A stretch of 64,000 bases of DNA, taken from NCBI RefSeq assembly GCF_900101855.1, contig NZ_FMVC01000002.1, forward strand, positions 687,599 through 751,598, given 5' to 3'. A model generated the notes under the pieces. The model was not told where the DNA came from. It saw only the letters and a program-made list of their open reading frames with translations, and ran no database searches. Source of the stretch: Flavobacterium anhuiense. GTDB taxonomy: Bacteria > Bacteroidota > Bacteroidia > Flavobacteriales > Flavobacteriaceae. Each line of letters starts with the position of its first letter. Positions within the stretch are counted from its first letter, which is position 1. Shown here piece after piece: positions 54,794 to 63,317 of the stretch. Made by a program: the position numbers and the translations under genes.

Positions 54794-55261
54794 ATGCAAA
54801 AAATATCAGAATACACAGACCAACTAAAACTACTACTGTACGTAATTTTTATGTACTTAGAGATGGATACTGGAATTGTCAAAATATTATTTTATTTAAT
54901 GATAATGGATACTTTTTTAGGTGTTACCAAAACCATTGTCCTAAATAATCATTTTACTTTCAAAAAATTGGCTGTTGGATTTGTTTCCAAACTAGCTGTC
55001 TTATTAATTCCAACCGCTTTAGCATTGATGAGTAAGGGCCTTAATTATAACTTTAATTGGTTCGTAACTGTCGTAATGGACTTGCTTATTGTTAGTGACG
55101 GAATCTCCATAATCAGTAATATCATTGCAATAAAGACTAAAAAAGAAGTCGAAAACTTTGACGCTATGACACTAATTCTTAAATCAATTCGTAATCGCTT
55201 AATAATGCTTTTTAAAAAGCTTCTCATTACAATTGATCCAAAATTTCATGTAGAAAAATAA
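54794..55261 (+). CDS. Phage holin (Phage_holin_4-like)
   Basis: This 155-residue protein has three to four hydrophobic helices (about 12-45, 52-65, 67-85, 93-110) and the typical pattern LMIMDTFLGVTKTI, then FVSKLAVLLIPTALALM and DLLIVSDGISIISN of the phage-lysis holin family. It would release the endolysin at 49048 and allow particles to exit. It has no regulon promoter of its own; it may be read through the hairpin after the fibre gene. It is the last gene of the element. Confidence 0.85.
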   Translation: MQKISEYTDQLKLLLYVIFMYLEMDTGIVKILFYLMIMDTFLGVTKTIVLNNHFTFKKLAVGFVSKLAVLLIPTALALMSKGLNYNFNWFVTVVMDLLIVSDGISIISNIIAIKTKKEVENFDAMTLILKSIRNRLIMLFKKLLITIDPKFHVEK

Positions 55262-55294
55262 ACCTCTAAAATCAAATTGATTTTGGAGGTTTTC
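55253..55294. terminator. Hairpin terminator, near copy of the one at 27,432
   Basis: AACCTCTAAAATCAA (55261-55275) pairs with TTGATTTTGGAGGTT (55277-55291), with one G-T pair, and T's follow. Including the leading GAAAAATAA it almost matches 27,432-27,473. It ends the holin gene and may mark the right end of the inserted tail element. Confidence 0.78.
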
Positions 55295-55373
55295 TTAATG
55301 TCTAAATAAAAAAACTCCCTTCTAAAAAACAAGAAGAGAGCCTTAAAAACTATAAAAAAGGAAATAAAAAACA

Positions 55374-56030
55374 CTATAAATTCATCTTTTTAGCATCTTC
55401 AACAAACTGTTTCAATCCAATATCTGTTAATGGATGTTTCAATAATCCTTTAATCGCCGATAATGGTCCAGTCATAACATCTGATCCTATTTTAGCGCAA
55501 TTGATAATATGCATCGTGTGTCTTACAGATGCCGAAAGGATTTGGGTTTGATAATTATAATTATCGTAGATTTCTCTTATTTCGGCAATTAGATTCATTC
55601 CGTCTGTAGAAACGTCATCTAATCTTCCTAAAAACGGAGAAACATAAGTTGCTCCAGCTTTTGCAGCCAATAAAGCCTGACCAGCAGAAAAAACTAGAGT
55701 CACATTGGTACGAATTCCTTTTGAGGAAAAATATTTGCAAGCTTTTACACCGTCTCCTATCATAGGCAATTTTACAACGATTTGCGGATGCAAAGCGGCT
55801 AATTCCTCGCCTTCTCTTACCATTCCTTCAAAGTCTGTCGAGATTACCTCAGCCGAAACATCACCGTCTACAATATTGCAAATAGCCAGATAGTGATTTA
55901 AAATATTTTCTTTTCCCGTAATACCTTCTTTTGCCATTAAAGACGGATTGGTGGTTACGCCGTCTAAAACACCTAAAGCCTGCGCTTCTTCAATATCCTG
56001 AAGATTGGCAGTGTCAATAAAAAATTTCAT
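55374..56030 (-). CDS. Transaldolase (fructose-6-phosphate aldolase type)
   Basis: This 218-residue protein has the short transaldolase/FSA pattern: [28 protein letters not shown], catalytic Lys in VVKLPM (about residue 86), [32 protein letters not shown], and a SVRHT stretch. It catalyses dihydroxyacetone exchange in the pentose-phosphate pathway. It lies downstream of xylose isomerase and xylulokinase, completing the conversion of xylose to central metabolites. Confidence 0.93.
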   Translation of the reverse strand: MKFFIDTANLQDIEEAQALGVLDGVTTNPSLMAKEGITGKENILNHYLAICNIVDGDVSAEVISTDFEGMVREGEELAALHPQIVVKLPMIGDGVKACKYFSSKGIRTNVTLVFSAGQALLAAKAGATYVSPFLGRLDDVSTDGMNLIAEIREIYDNYNYQTQILSASVRHTMHIINCAKIGSDVMTGPLSAIKGLLKHPLTDIGLKQFVEDAKKMNL

Positions 56031-56055
56031 AAGTTTTTTTGATTTGTAGTTAATT

Positions 56056-56349
56056 GTAGAGATGCACTGCAGTGCGTATAAATTCTAGTGAGTTAAAATG
56101 TGCATTTCGATTGATTCTATTCTTCAAAAAACCTTCAATAAAAAAATATCCTCTTATTATTTTATCAAACTGACCTTTTATTCGTTTTGATTTTCAAAAA
56201 ACAGCAACTAAACCTTAAATCTATTTTTTTCAAATCTCAATGGAAATAAGCCATAATCTTAATACACATTTTCAAAGTTTTAGATTTTCTGTCTCACTAA
56301 ATAGTTTTGAAAAACCTAACAGTCCCCATGCATCGAGGCTGTTAGGTTT
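56056..56349. other. Spacer with dispersed palindrome and xylA terminator
   Basis: The 339-base gap between transaldolase and XylA contains a degenerate copy of the GACGCACTGAAGTGCGTC palindrome at 56,056-56,080. It also has a strong minus-strand terminator with arms AAACCTAACAG (56322-56332) and CTGTTAGGTTT (56339-56349), followed on that strand by a T-run. The transaldolase therefore probably has its own promoter in between, though I could not point to it. Confidence 0.65.
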
Positions 56350-56369
56350 GATATTAAAATCTAAACCAA

Positions 56370-57695
56370 TTAAATATATTGGTTGATGATATTTTCAAAC
56401 AATTCTTGTTTACCGCTTTGAAGCGTTAATTCTCCATTTTGGTTTGCAATATCATAAAGATCTTTAAGGTTTAATTTTCCGTTTTCGAAATCTTTACCTT
56501 TTCCAGAATCAAAAGAGCTGTATCTTTCTTTTCTTAATTTCTCGTAAGGAGAAGATGTGATAATTTTATCTGCAGTCAGTAATGCTCTTGCAAAAGTATC
56601 AGCTCCACCAATGTGCGCTAAGAAAACATCTTCTAAATCTGTTGAGTTTCTTCTGATTTTAGCATCAAAGTTAACTCCTCCACCTTGCAATCCTCCAGCT
56701 TTTAAGAAAACCAACATAGCCTCAGTAGTTTCCTGAATGTTATTTGGGAACTGGTCTGTATCCCATCCGTTTTGGTAATCTCCTCTGTTGGCATCGATAC
56801 TTCCTAACATTCCCGCTTTTGCAGCAACTTCTAACTCATGTTGAAAGGTATGTTGTGCCAAAGTAGCGTGGTTTACCTCGATATTGATTTTGAAATCTTT
56901 ATCTAAACCGTATTCTTTCAAGAATCCGATTGCTGTAGCCGAGTCAAAATCGTATTGGTGTTTAGATGGCTCCATTGGTTTTGGCTCAATGAAGAAAGTT
57001 CCTTTAAAACCTTGTGCTCTTGCGTAGTCTCTAGACATTGCCAAGAATTGCGCCATGTGGTCTAATTCTCTTCCCATATCTGTGTTTAGTAAAGACATAT
57101 AACCTTCTCTACCTCCCCAGAATACATAGTTTTCTCCACCTAAAGCGATTGTTGCATCCAAAGCTAATTTTACCTGCCCACCAGCTCTTGCCACTACATT
57201 AAAATCTGGATTTGTAGCGGCTCCGTTCATGAATCTTGGGTTTGAGAAACAGTTTGAAGTTCCCCAAAGCAATTTAATTCCAGATTCTGCTTTTTTCTGT
57301 TTTAAGTAATCTGTAATGAATGCCAAACGTTTCTCTGATTCTGCGAAAGTTGGACCTTCGTTAATCAAATCGTAATCGTGGAAACAGAAATAATCGAATC
57401 CCATTTTGCTGATGAATTCAAAAGCAGCATCTGCTTTATCTTTTGCCGCTTGATACGGATCTGATGAAGCATCCCAAGCAAAATTTTGAGTTCCTGGTCC
57501 GAATGGATCGCTTCCTTGTCCGCAGAAAGTATGCCAATAAGCGATAGCAAATTTAAAGTGCTCACGCATTGTTTTTCCAGCTACAACTTGGTCTGGATTA
57601 TAATATTTAAATGCCAACGGATTATCAGATTCCTTTCCTTCAAATTTAATTTGGCCAATACCTTTGTAGTATTCTTTATCTCCTAAAACTATCAT
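56370..57695 (-). CDS. xylA: Xylose isomerase
   Basis: The 441-residue protein is a class II xylose isomerase. Visible motifs are [27 protein letters not shown] with the catalytic His, [18 protein letters not shown] [38 protein letters not shown] [19 protein letters not shown] with metal-binding Glu, and [14 protein letters not shown]. It converts D-xylose to D-xylulose in the cytoplasm. It is 9 bases downstream of the xylulokinase gene. Confidence 0.97.
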   Translation of the reverse strand: MIVLGDKEYYKGIGQIKFEGKESDNPLAFKYYNPDQVVAGKTMREHFKFAIAYWHTFCGQGSDPFGPGTQNFAWDASSDPYQAAKDKADAAFEFISKMGFDYFCFHDYDLINEGPTFAESEKRLAFITDYLKQKKAESGIKLLWGTSNCFSNPRFMNGAATNPDFNVVARAGGQVKLALDATIALGGENYVFWGGREGYMSLLNTDMGRELDHMAQFLAMSRDYARAQGFKGTFFIEPKPMEPSKHQYDFDSATAIGFLKEYGLDKDFKINIEVNHATLAQHTFQHELEVAAKAGMLGSIDANRGDYQNGWDTDQFPNNIQETTEAMLVFLKAGGLQGGGVNFDAKIRRNSTDLEDVFLAHIGGADTFARALLTADKIITSSPYEKLRKERYSSFDSGKGKDFENGKLNLKDLYDIANQNGELTLQSGKQELFENIINQYI

Positions 57696-57704
57696 TTTAT
57701 CTTT

Positions 57705-59186
57705 TTATTTATTTGTTAATATTAATTCTAATTCTTGTTTCCATTTTTTATAAGCAGCTTCATACGGTTCTTTGTTGTGCAATGGTAAAAACGTCATTAC
57801 ATGGTCGTTGTCACTAACATTCGCTCCAAATTTGCTGTAATCTCCATCTTTTAAACCAACTGCTCTGGCTGCGCCAACAGCTCCAGTTGTATTGTAAATT
57901 TCGATTTCGTGACCAATTAAAGTCGCCACAGTATTTGAGAAAATCTCCGAACGGAAAAGATTGTCATTTCCAGCTCTAATTACATTGATGGTTGCGTTAT
58001 CGTCTTTCAAACATTCCATTCCGTATACAAACGAAAAAGCAATTCCTTCAAGAGAAGCTCTAAACAAATGAGCGCTGTTGTGAATATTTAAGTTGAGGTT
58101 CAAGAAATGAGTTCCGATTGTTTTATTGTTGAACATACGTTCAGCACCATTTCCAAACGGAATCACAACTACTCCTTCTGATCCAATTTCAATATTTGAA
58201 GCTTTTTCATTCATTGCTTCATAACTTTCGTTGCCCATATTATTACGAAGCCATCTGTATTGAATTCCCGCTCCGTTGATATTCAAAAGTTTACCCACTC
58301 TTTGCGTTTCCAGTTCATAGTTTACGTGAACAAAATTGTTCACCCTTGTGCTTTTTCCAGAAGATGCTTCGCTTACCGCATAAAAAACCCCAGAAGTTCC
58401 TCCCGTAGCCGCCACTTCTCCTGGATTCAATACATTTAATGACAGCGCATTATTAGGTTGATCTCCCGCTCTGTACACAATGGGAATTCCTGCTGGCAAT
58501 CCAGATTCTTTTGAAGCTTTTTCAGTAACAACTCCTTGGTTTGTAAAGTTTTCTACAATTTTTGGAGTTAATTTTGTATCAATTCCGTAATATTCTAAAA
58601 GCCAGTCGGCTACTTTATTTTCTTTGTAATCCCAAAGCATTCCTTCAGACAAACCATTTTTGGTAGTTGTTACTTCGCCTGTCAATTTCAAAGCGATGTA
58701 ATCTCCCGGAAGCATATATTTAGCAATTTTATTGTAAACTGCTGGTTCGTTTTCCTTTACCCATTTCAGTTTCGAAGCAGTAAAATTTCCTGGCGAATTC
58801 AATAAATGCGACATGCATTTCTCTTCTCCAATTTCGGCGAAAGCCTTATTTCCAATTTCAACCGCACGACTGTCACACCAAATAATAGAATTTCTTAACG
58901 GAGCGCCTTCTTTGTCTACAATCACTAATCCGTGCATTTGGTACGAAATACCAATTCCTTGAATTTTCGATGCATCAACATTTGCCTCCTTAATCGCTCT
59001 TTTAGTCGCCGTACAAATGTGCTGCCACCAGATTTCAGGGTCCTGCTCGGCCCAGTCTGGGTGAATCGAAAGGATTTCCATTTCGTTCTGAGGTTCATTC
59101 AAAACGATTACTTTTTTACCTGTTTCTGCTTCTACCAAGGCTGCCTTGACAGAAGAACTTCCAATATCATAACCGATATAATACAT
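57705..59186 (-). CDS. xylB: Xylulokinase
   Basis: I take the ATG at 59186 (MYYIGYDIGSSSVKAAL), 2 bases after the regulator's stop; a longer frame would overlap the regulator. The 493-residue protein is a FGGY kinase: phosphate motif GYDIGSSSVKAAL, substrate-site GISYQMHGLVIVD and WCDSRA, ATP-site VAATGGTSGVFYA and a C-terminal GAVGAARAVGL. It phosphorylates xylulose to xylulose 5-phosphate. Coupled with XylA downstream. Confidence 0.95.
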   Translation of the reverse strand: MYYIGYDIGSSSVKAALVEAETGKKVIVLNEPQNEMEILSIHPDWAEQDPEIWWQHICTATKRAIKEANVDASKIQGIGISYQMHGLVIVDKEGAPLRNSIIWCDSRAVEIGNKAFAEIGEEKCMSHLLNSPGNFTASKLKWVKENEPAVYNKIAKYMLPGDYIALKLTGEVTTTKNGLSEGMLWDYKENKVADWLLEYYGIDTKLTPKIVENFTNQGVVTEKASKESGLPAGIPIVYRAGDQPNNALSLNVLNPGEVAATGGTSGVFYAVSEASSGKSTRVNNFVHVNYELETQRVGKLLNINGAGIQYRWLRNNMGNESYEAMNEKASNIEIGSEGVVVIPFGNGAERMFNNKTIGTHFLNLNLNIHNSAHLFRASLEGIAFSFVYGMECLKDDNATINVIRAGNDNLFRSEIFSNTVATLIGHEIEIYNTTGAVGAARAVGLKDGDYSKFGANVSDNDHVMTFLPLHNKEPYEAAYKKWKQELELILTNK

Positions 59187-59188
59187 AC

Positions 59189-60196
59189 TTATAATGATTC
59201 TCTTATTATTAATTTTGTCGGCACATAACACTGCGTTTCTTCGTCATGCGTAATAAATGCCGCTGCTTTGGTTCCCATTTCTTTAAAATCAGTTGAAACA
59301 ACCGAAATTCCTTTGTATATAAATTTCTTCATCGGGGTTTCGTTGTAAGATAAAAATCCTACGTCTTTCCCTGGCTCAAAATCTTTCTCTTTGCATTGCT
59401 CTAAAAAGTGCCCCAAAATCCTGTCGCTTACGCTGATGTAGGCAATTCCTTTTTCGATGCTGAACTTCTTTGGATCGGTTATTACTTCATATTCAAAACC
59501 AAAATCAGCACAGAATTTATTGAAATATTCTACCGTTTCCCACGGATGATTTGTAAAATCAGGATATACAAACTGTATCTTTTTATACTTTTTAAACAAA
59601 TTCACAGCCTCTGTCAAAGACTCATAAAACGCTTTTCCAAAATCCTGAAAAATGTAATTATTCGTTTTATCAGCCTGAATATTCCAATCTATTAAAAGCA
59701 GTTTTTCTTTAGAAATCGCCGATAATGCTGGAGCAATATCCTTGTGATCAAAATTCATCACCACATATTTGTAATACTTCCCGATTCCGTTATTGATGAT
59801 CGTTTTAAAAACATCAATATTATAATGATGAAATTGCACATCTGTAATCACATTATCCGGCAAATTGTTCACAAACGAATGATATAAAACCTCTTTATAA
59901 GCCTTAAACGTATCCAAAACCAAAAGCACTTTCCTCGTTTCGCCCGCCACATAATAGCCTTTATTTGGCACAGAATCAATTACATTTTGATCTTTTAAAA
60001 TCGAATACGCCTTAAAAACCGTATCTCTCGAAAGCTGATAGGTCTTGCAGATCACATTAACAGAAGGCAGTAATTCTCCCTTTTGTAAAATATTCTCCGC
60101 AATAGCATTCGTAATTCCGTCAACCAACTGCTGGTACTTTGGAATATCACTTTCGTGATTGATTATAAACTCAAATTTTTCTTCTTCTTTTAGCAT
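59189..60196 (-). CDS. GntR-type regulator with sugar-binding domain
   Basis: This 335-residue protein has an N-terminal GntR winged helix (IPKYQQLVDGITNAIAENIL, PSVNVICKTYQLSRDTVFKAY) and a C-terminal periplasmic-binding-like domain of the XylR/LacI effector type (VLLVLDTF, GKDVGFLSYNE). It is the first gene of the xylB-xylA run and most likely senses xylose or xylulose and controls the operon. Two perfect tandem copies of a 10-base sequence sit right upstream of its start and are candidate binding sites. Confidence 0.9.
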   Translation of the reverse strand: MLKEEEKFEFIINHESDIPKYQQLVDGITNAIAENILQKGELLPSVNVICKTYQLSRDTVFKAYSILKDQNVIDSVPNKGYYVAGETRKVLLVLDTFKAYKEVLYHSFVNNLPDNVITDVQFHHYNIDVFKTIINNGIGKYYKYVVMNFDHKDIAPALSAISKEKLLLIDWNIQADKTNNYIFQDFGKAFYESLTEAVNLFKKYKKIQFVYPDFTNHPWETVEYFNKFCADFGFEYEVITDPKKFSIEKGIAYISVSDRILGHFLEQCKEKDFEPGKDVGFLSYNETPMKKFIYKGISVVSTDFKEMGTKAAAFITHDEETQCYVPTKLIIRESL

Positions 60197-60222
60197 ACCG
60201 TTCTGTTCCGTTCTGTTATGCT
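60191..60222 (-). promoter_or_regulatory. Tandem-repeat operator candidate at regulator start
   Basis: CCGTTCTGTT occurs twice without a gap at 60198-60207 and 60208-60217. The pair is bracketed by TAGCAT (60191-60196, including the start codon) and ATGCTA (60217-60222). A hairpin or regulator binding here could shut off transcription or translation of the GntR gene. Confidence 0.5.
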
Positions 60223-60306
60223 AAAGTAAGTAAAATTCTTTTATAAAAAATTGTCTTTTATATTAATTATGTTAAGTTTTTAAAATTCTATATTTCAATA
60301 TTTTGG

Positions 60307-60560
60307 GTGTGTGCTTGTCCCGATAACTATCGGGAGGCTATCCGTTGCAAGTCCTCGCACTTCCTTCGTCAGGCTCTGGGCTTTCCGCTTCTATCCCTCA
60401 CGCGTAACGGTTTCAGAAGAACTTTAATCGTAAACCTTGTCATTGCCAGAAACAAATATCCCCACTCCGATCTGGATTTAACAAATGTGAATGCTTCGTT
60501 CCTCGCAATGACAAACAGCACGGCTAAAACAAACGCAACCGATTGTAATATTTATGAAAT
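60307..60560. repeat. GC-rich dispersed intergenic repeat mosaic
   Basis: The spacer upstream of the GntR gene contains TCCCGATAACTATCGGGA (an inverted repeat) and a stretch, in the 60,320-60,410 range, that is much richer in G and C than the neighbourhood. Near 60,490-60,515 there is GCTTCGTTCCTCGCAATGAC, which I associate with repetitive spacer sequences in Flavobacteriaceae. No reading frame with protein-like content is present, and it does not resemble rRNA or tRNA. Confidence 0.55.
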
Positions 60561-60576
60561 TTTTTTTACAAAAATC

Positions 60577-61611
60577 TTAATCAAATAATCTTCTTATTCC
60601 GTAGGGATCGATCGTAACAATCGAACCGTCTTCCAGATAGTCGATTTTGGTAACCTTCATGCTTCTCAAATGCGTCACGCCTTTTGAAAGGCTCGAATCA
60701 TGGTAGAATAGATACCACTCGCCTTCCACTTCGCAGATCGAATGGTGCGATGTCCAGCCTATCACCGGATTCAGGATTCTTCCCTGATACGTAAATGGCC
60801 CGTACGGACTGTCTCCGATTGCATAGCAGATGAAATGCGTGTCTCCTGTCGAATACGAGAAGTAGTATTTTCCGTTGTATTTGTGCACCCACGAAGCTTC
60901 AAAAAAACGGCGCGCATTATCCCCTGCCAGAAGCCCATTTCCGTTTTCGTCCAAAATCTGGATTTCTCTCGGCTCTTCAGCGAACTCGAGCATATCGTCT
61001 CTTAACAAAGCCACAATCGGCCCTAAGGCTTTTTCGTCCGCAAGAGGCTCTTCGTTGTTTTCATGATATTCATTATTGCGGTATTTCTGAAGCTGTCCGC
61101 CCCAGATTCCCCCAAAATAGATGTAATGTTTCCCATCTTCATCTTCAAAGACCGCAGGATCGATGCTGTAGCTGCCTTTTATGGCGTCCTTTTCAGGAAC
61201 AAAAGGTCCGACTGGCGAGTCTGAAACCGCTACGCCGATCTGGAAAATTCCGCTGGCGCGTTTGGCAGGGAAATACAGATAATACTTTCCGTTCTTATGC
61301 GCGGCATCGGGCGCCCACATCTGCTTTTCGGCCCAGGCAACGTCATCAACATGCAAGGCAACCCCATTGTCGACAGCTTCCGATGAAATGTCCTCCATCG
61401 AAAAGACATGGTAATCCTCCATTCCGAAATGGTCGCCGTTGTCATTAAATGGAATCCCCGCATCGATGTCGTGCGACGGATAAATGTAAATCTTTCCGTT
61501 GAATACATGCGCCGAAGGATCGGCGGTGTAGATATGGGAAACTAAAGGCTTGGAAATTGCCAGATTGCTTATTTCTTCAAAATTAATGTGTTCAATGCTG
61601 TCTTCAGGCAT
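60577..61611 (-). CDS. GH43 beta-xylosidase / arabinofuranosidase
   Basis: This 344-residue protein lacks a signal peptide and so is cytoplasmic. It has the five-bladed GH43 pattern: base Asp in YTADPSAHVFNGKIYIY, pKa-modulating Asp in YSIDPAVFEDEDGKHYIYFGG, and acid Glu in FFEASWVHKYNGKYYFSY. GSIVTIDPYGIRRLF ends it. It would cut imported xylo-oligosaccharides or arabinose side chains to monosaccharides. The gene is clearly richer in G+C than its neighbours (50-55% in three 60-base lines I counted around 61,261-61,440), suggesting recent transfer or distinct codon use. Confidence 0.9.
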   Translation of the reverse strand: MPEDSIEHINFEEISNLAISKPLVSHIYTADPSAHVFNGKIYIYPSHDIDAGIPFNDNGDHFGMEDYHVFSMEDISSEAVDNGVALHVDDVAWAEKQMWAPDAAHKNGKYYLYFPAKRASGIFQIGVAVSDSPVGPFVPEKDAIKGSYSIDPAVFEDEDGKHYIYFGGIWGGQLQKYRNNEYHENNEEPLADEKALGPIVALLRDDMLEFAEEPREIQILDENGNGLLAGDNARRFFEASWVHKYNGKYYFSYSTGDTHFICYAIGDSPYGPFTYQGRILNPVIGWTSHHSICEVEGEWYLFYHDSSLSKGVTHLRSMKVTKIDYLEDGSIVTIDPYGIRRLFD

Positions 61612-61632
61612 AGTGATATTTTTCTTTAATAA

Positions 61633-63084
61633 TTAACTTCTTCTTTCTTTCAGTTCCGTTTCGATCTGCACTTCCATCTCCTTGTTGATCTTATAGAAAA
61701 ACAGTAGTCCAGCTCCAATTAAAAAAGGGATTGCAGGGAAAATGCTCACTAATAATTTGATTCCATTTATAGCCGTTTGAGACTGTTGAGGTGTATTTGG
61801 AACGTAATCAAAATATCCTAAAAATAAAGTAGTTAAAGCACCTCCTATACTTAATCCCGTTTTCAATCCAACCATCATGGCAGAAAAAATAATCGCGGTT
61901 GCACGACGGTTATTCAGCCATTCTGAATAATCGGCAACATCGGCAATCATTGCCCAAAGAATCGGGATTGTAATTCCGTAGAAGAACCCATGCAAGATTT
62001 GAGAGAAAAACATCAGTCCGATTGAAGTTGACGGAAAGAAATAAAAAGCTATAATGAACAAAGTCGAAATGAATAAAAACAATCCAAATACATTTCTTTT
62101 TCCATATTTGTCAGCCAGATTTTTAGATAAAGTAATTCCGACAATCATAAAGATAATTCCGCCGGCATTGAATAAACCGAAGCCTGCCGATACGGGATCA
62201 TTTCCAAAATGATTCAATCCGATATTGGTTAAGAAATCCAAAATAGGTTGGATAAAAACAGCTAATTGCTCTTTATCTACATAATTCTCGAAATAATACA
62301 CATACGAACCGCCTTTCATCGCCAAAGTCACAAATACCAAAGTGGTTAGCGAAAGCATAATGATCCAAGGTCTATTCTTGATTAAATCGCTTAAATCTTC
62401 CTTTACACTTGACTTTTGTTCTGGCTTCGGAATGATTCTTTCTTTGGTGGTTAAAAATGTAATTAAAAGCATGATGGTTCCGATAATCGCCAAAGCGGTC
62501 ATAACTTTTTCGATTCCCACTGCTTTATCTCCGTTTCCTGCACTTTTAATAATGCCAAGCATAAAAACCTGAACGAAAAACTGCGCAAACATCACCGACA
62601 CAAAGCGGTATGATGACATACTATTTCTTTCGCCCATATCGCCTGTAATGACACCGCTTAACGCAGAATAAGGAAGATTGTTTCCCGCATAAAAAAGCAG
62701 CAATAAAGTATAGGTTACAACAGCATAAATTACTTTCCCTTTATATGAGAAATCGGGAGTTGAAAATGCCAATAAAGCCACCACTCCCAACGGAATCGCA
62801 GTTATCAAAATCCATGGTCTGAATTTTCCCCATTTGGTGCTTGTTCGGTCTGCCAAAACCCCAATAATCGGATTAAAAATAAACGCGGCAATTAATCCAA
62901 CAATCAGCATGATAATGGATGAATCTGTTGGCGATAATCCGTAAATATCTGTATAGAAATAAGCCAGATACGTCATCAAAGTCTGAAAAACTAGATTAGC
63001 GGCTAAATCTCCTAAGCTATATCCAATTTTTTCTTTGATGGAAAGTTTTTGTGAAATGTTTCTCATTCTTGGGTTTGTGGTCAT
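61633..63084 (-). CDS. GPH-family sugar:cation symporter
   Basis: This 483-residue protein has 12 predicted membrane helices and the glycoside-pentoside-hexuronide signature: KIGYSLGDLAANLVFQTLM at the start, then LADRTSTKWGKFRPWILITAI between helices 2 and 3, and NLPYSALSGVITGDMGERNSMSSYRF. XynP- and XylP-like members import xylosides. With GH10 and GH43 genes beside it, xylo-oligosaccharide uptake is the probable role. An in-frame ATG at 63066 (MRNISQK) is an equally good start. Confidence 0.92.
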   Translation of the reverse strand: MTTNPRMRNISQKLSIKEKIGYSLGDLAANLVFQTLMTYLAYFYTDIYGLSPTDSSIIMLIVGLIAAFIFNPIIGVLADRTSTKWGKFRPWILITAIPLGVVALLAFSTPDFSYKGKVIYAVVTYTLLLLFYAGNNLPYSALSGVITGDMGERNSMSSYRFVSVMFAQFFVQVFMLGIIKSAGNGDKAVGIEKVMTALAIIGTIMLLITFLTTKERIIPKPEQKSSVKEDLSDLIKNRPWIIMLSLTTLVFVTLAMKGGSYVYYFENYVDKEQLAVFIQPILDFLTNIGLNHFGNDPVSAGFGLFNAGGIIFMIVGITLSKNLADKYGKRNVFGLFLFISTLFIIAFYFFPSTSIGLMFFSQILHGFFYGITIPILWAMIADVADYSEWLNNRRATAIIFSAMMVGLKTGLSIGGALTTLFLGYFDYVPNTPQQSQTAINGIKLLVSIFPAIPFLIGAGLLFFYKINKEMEVQIETELKERRS

Positions 63085-63194
63085 TTTATCGATAGTTAGT
63101 TCTATTCCCTCGAGGTTTTTTTAAAACCTTGTTGGTTTCGGTTGTTTTGTTCTGCTTCTCAAATAAGGCCTAAAAATAGCAATTGCAATCAAAA

Positions 63195-63282
63195 CAATCG
63201 GTTGTGTAAAATTAGGCAAAAAAACATATCTTGCAAATTTAGTTCACTTTATTTGAATTATTTTTCATTTCACAACCGATTG
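63195..63282 (-). promoter_or_regulatory. Symporter promoter between two operator-like palindromes
   Basis: On the minus strand TAAATTTG (63234-63241) fits the -7 consensus. CAACCGATTG (63273-63282, plus-strand reading) and its complement CAATCGGTTG (63195-63204) flank it at about 31 bases on one side and 29 on the other. Each is itself a near-palindrome centred on CG, like LacI-family sites. A looping or blocking regulator is suggested; none of the regulators in view is assigned. Confidence 0.55.
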
Positions 63283-63317
63283 TTGTTAATTTATCAAAAC
63301 TTCAGCCTTTTAGACGC

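Noticed and set aside
27432..55294. Intact temperate prophage
   Set aside because: Repressor, holin, endolysin and tail genes suggest one, but no capsid, portal, terminase, replication or integrase gene can be read anywhere in the region.
60307..60588. 93-residue frame, or an RNA gene, in the GC-rich spacer
   Set aside because: The frame crosses dispersed repeat sequence and has no protein-like pattern; no tRNA cloverleaf or rRNA motif could be found.
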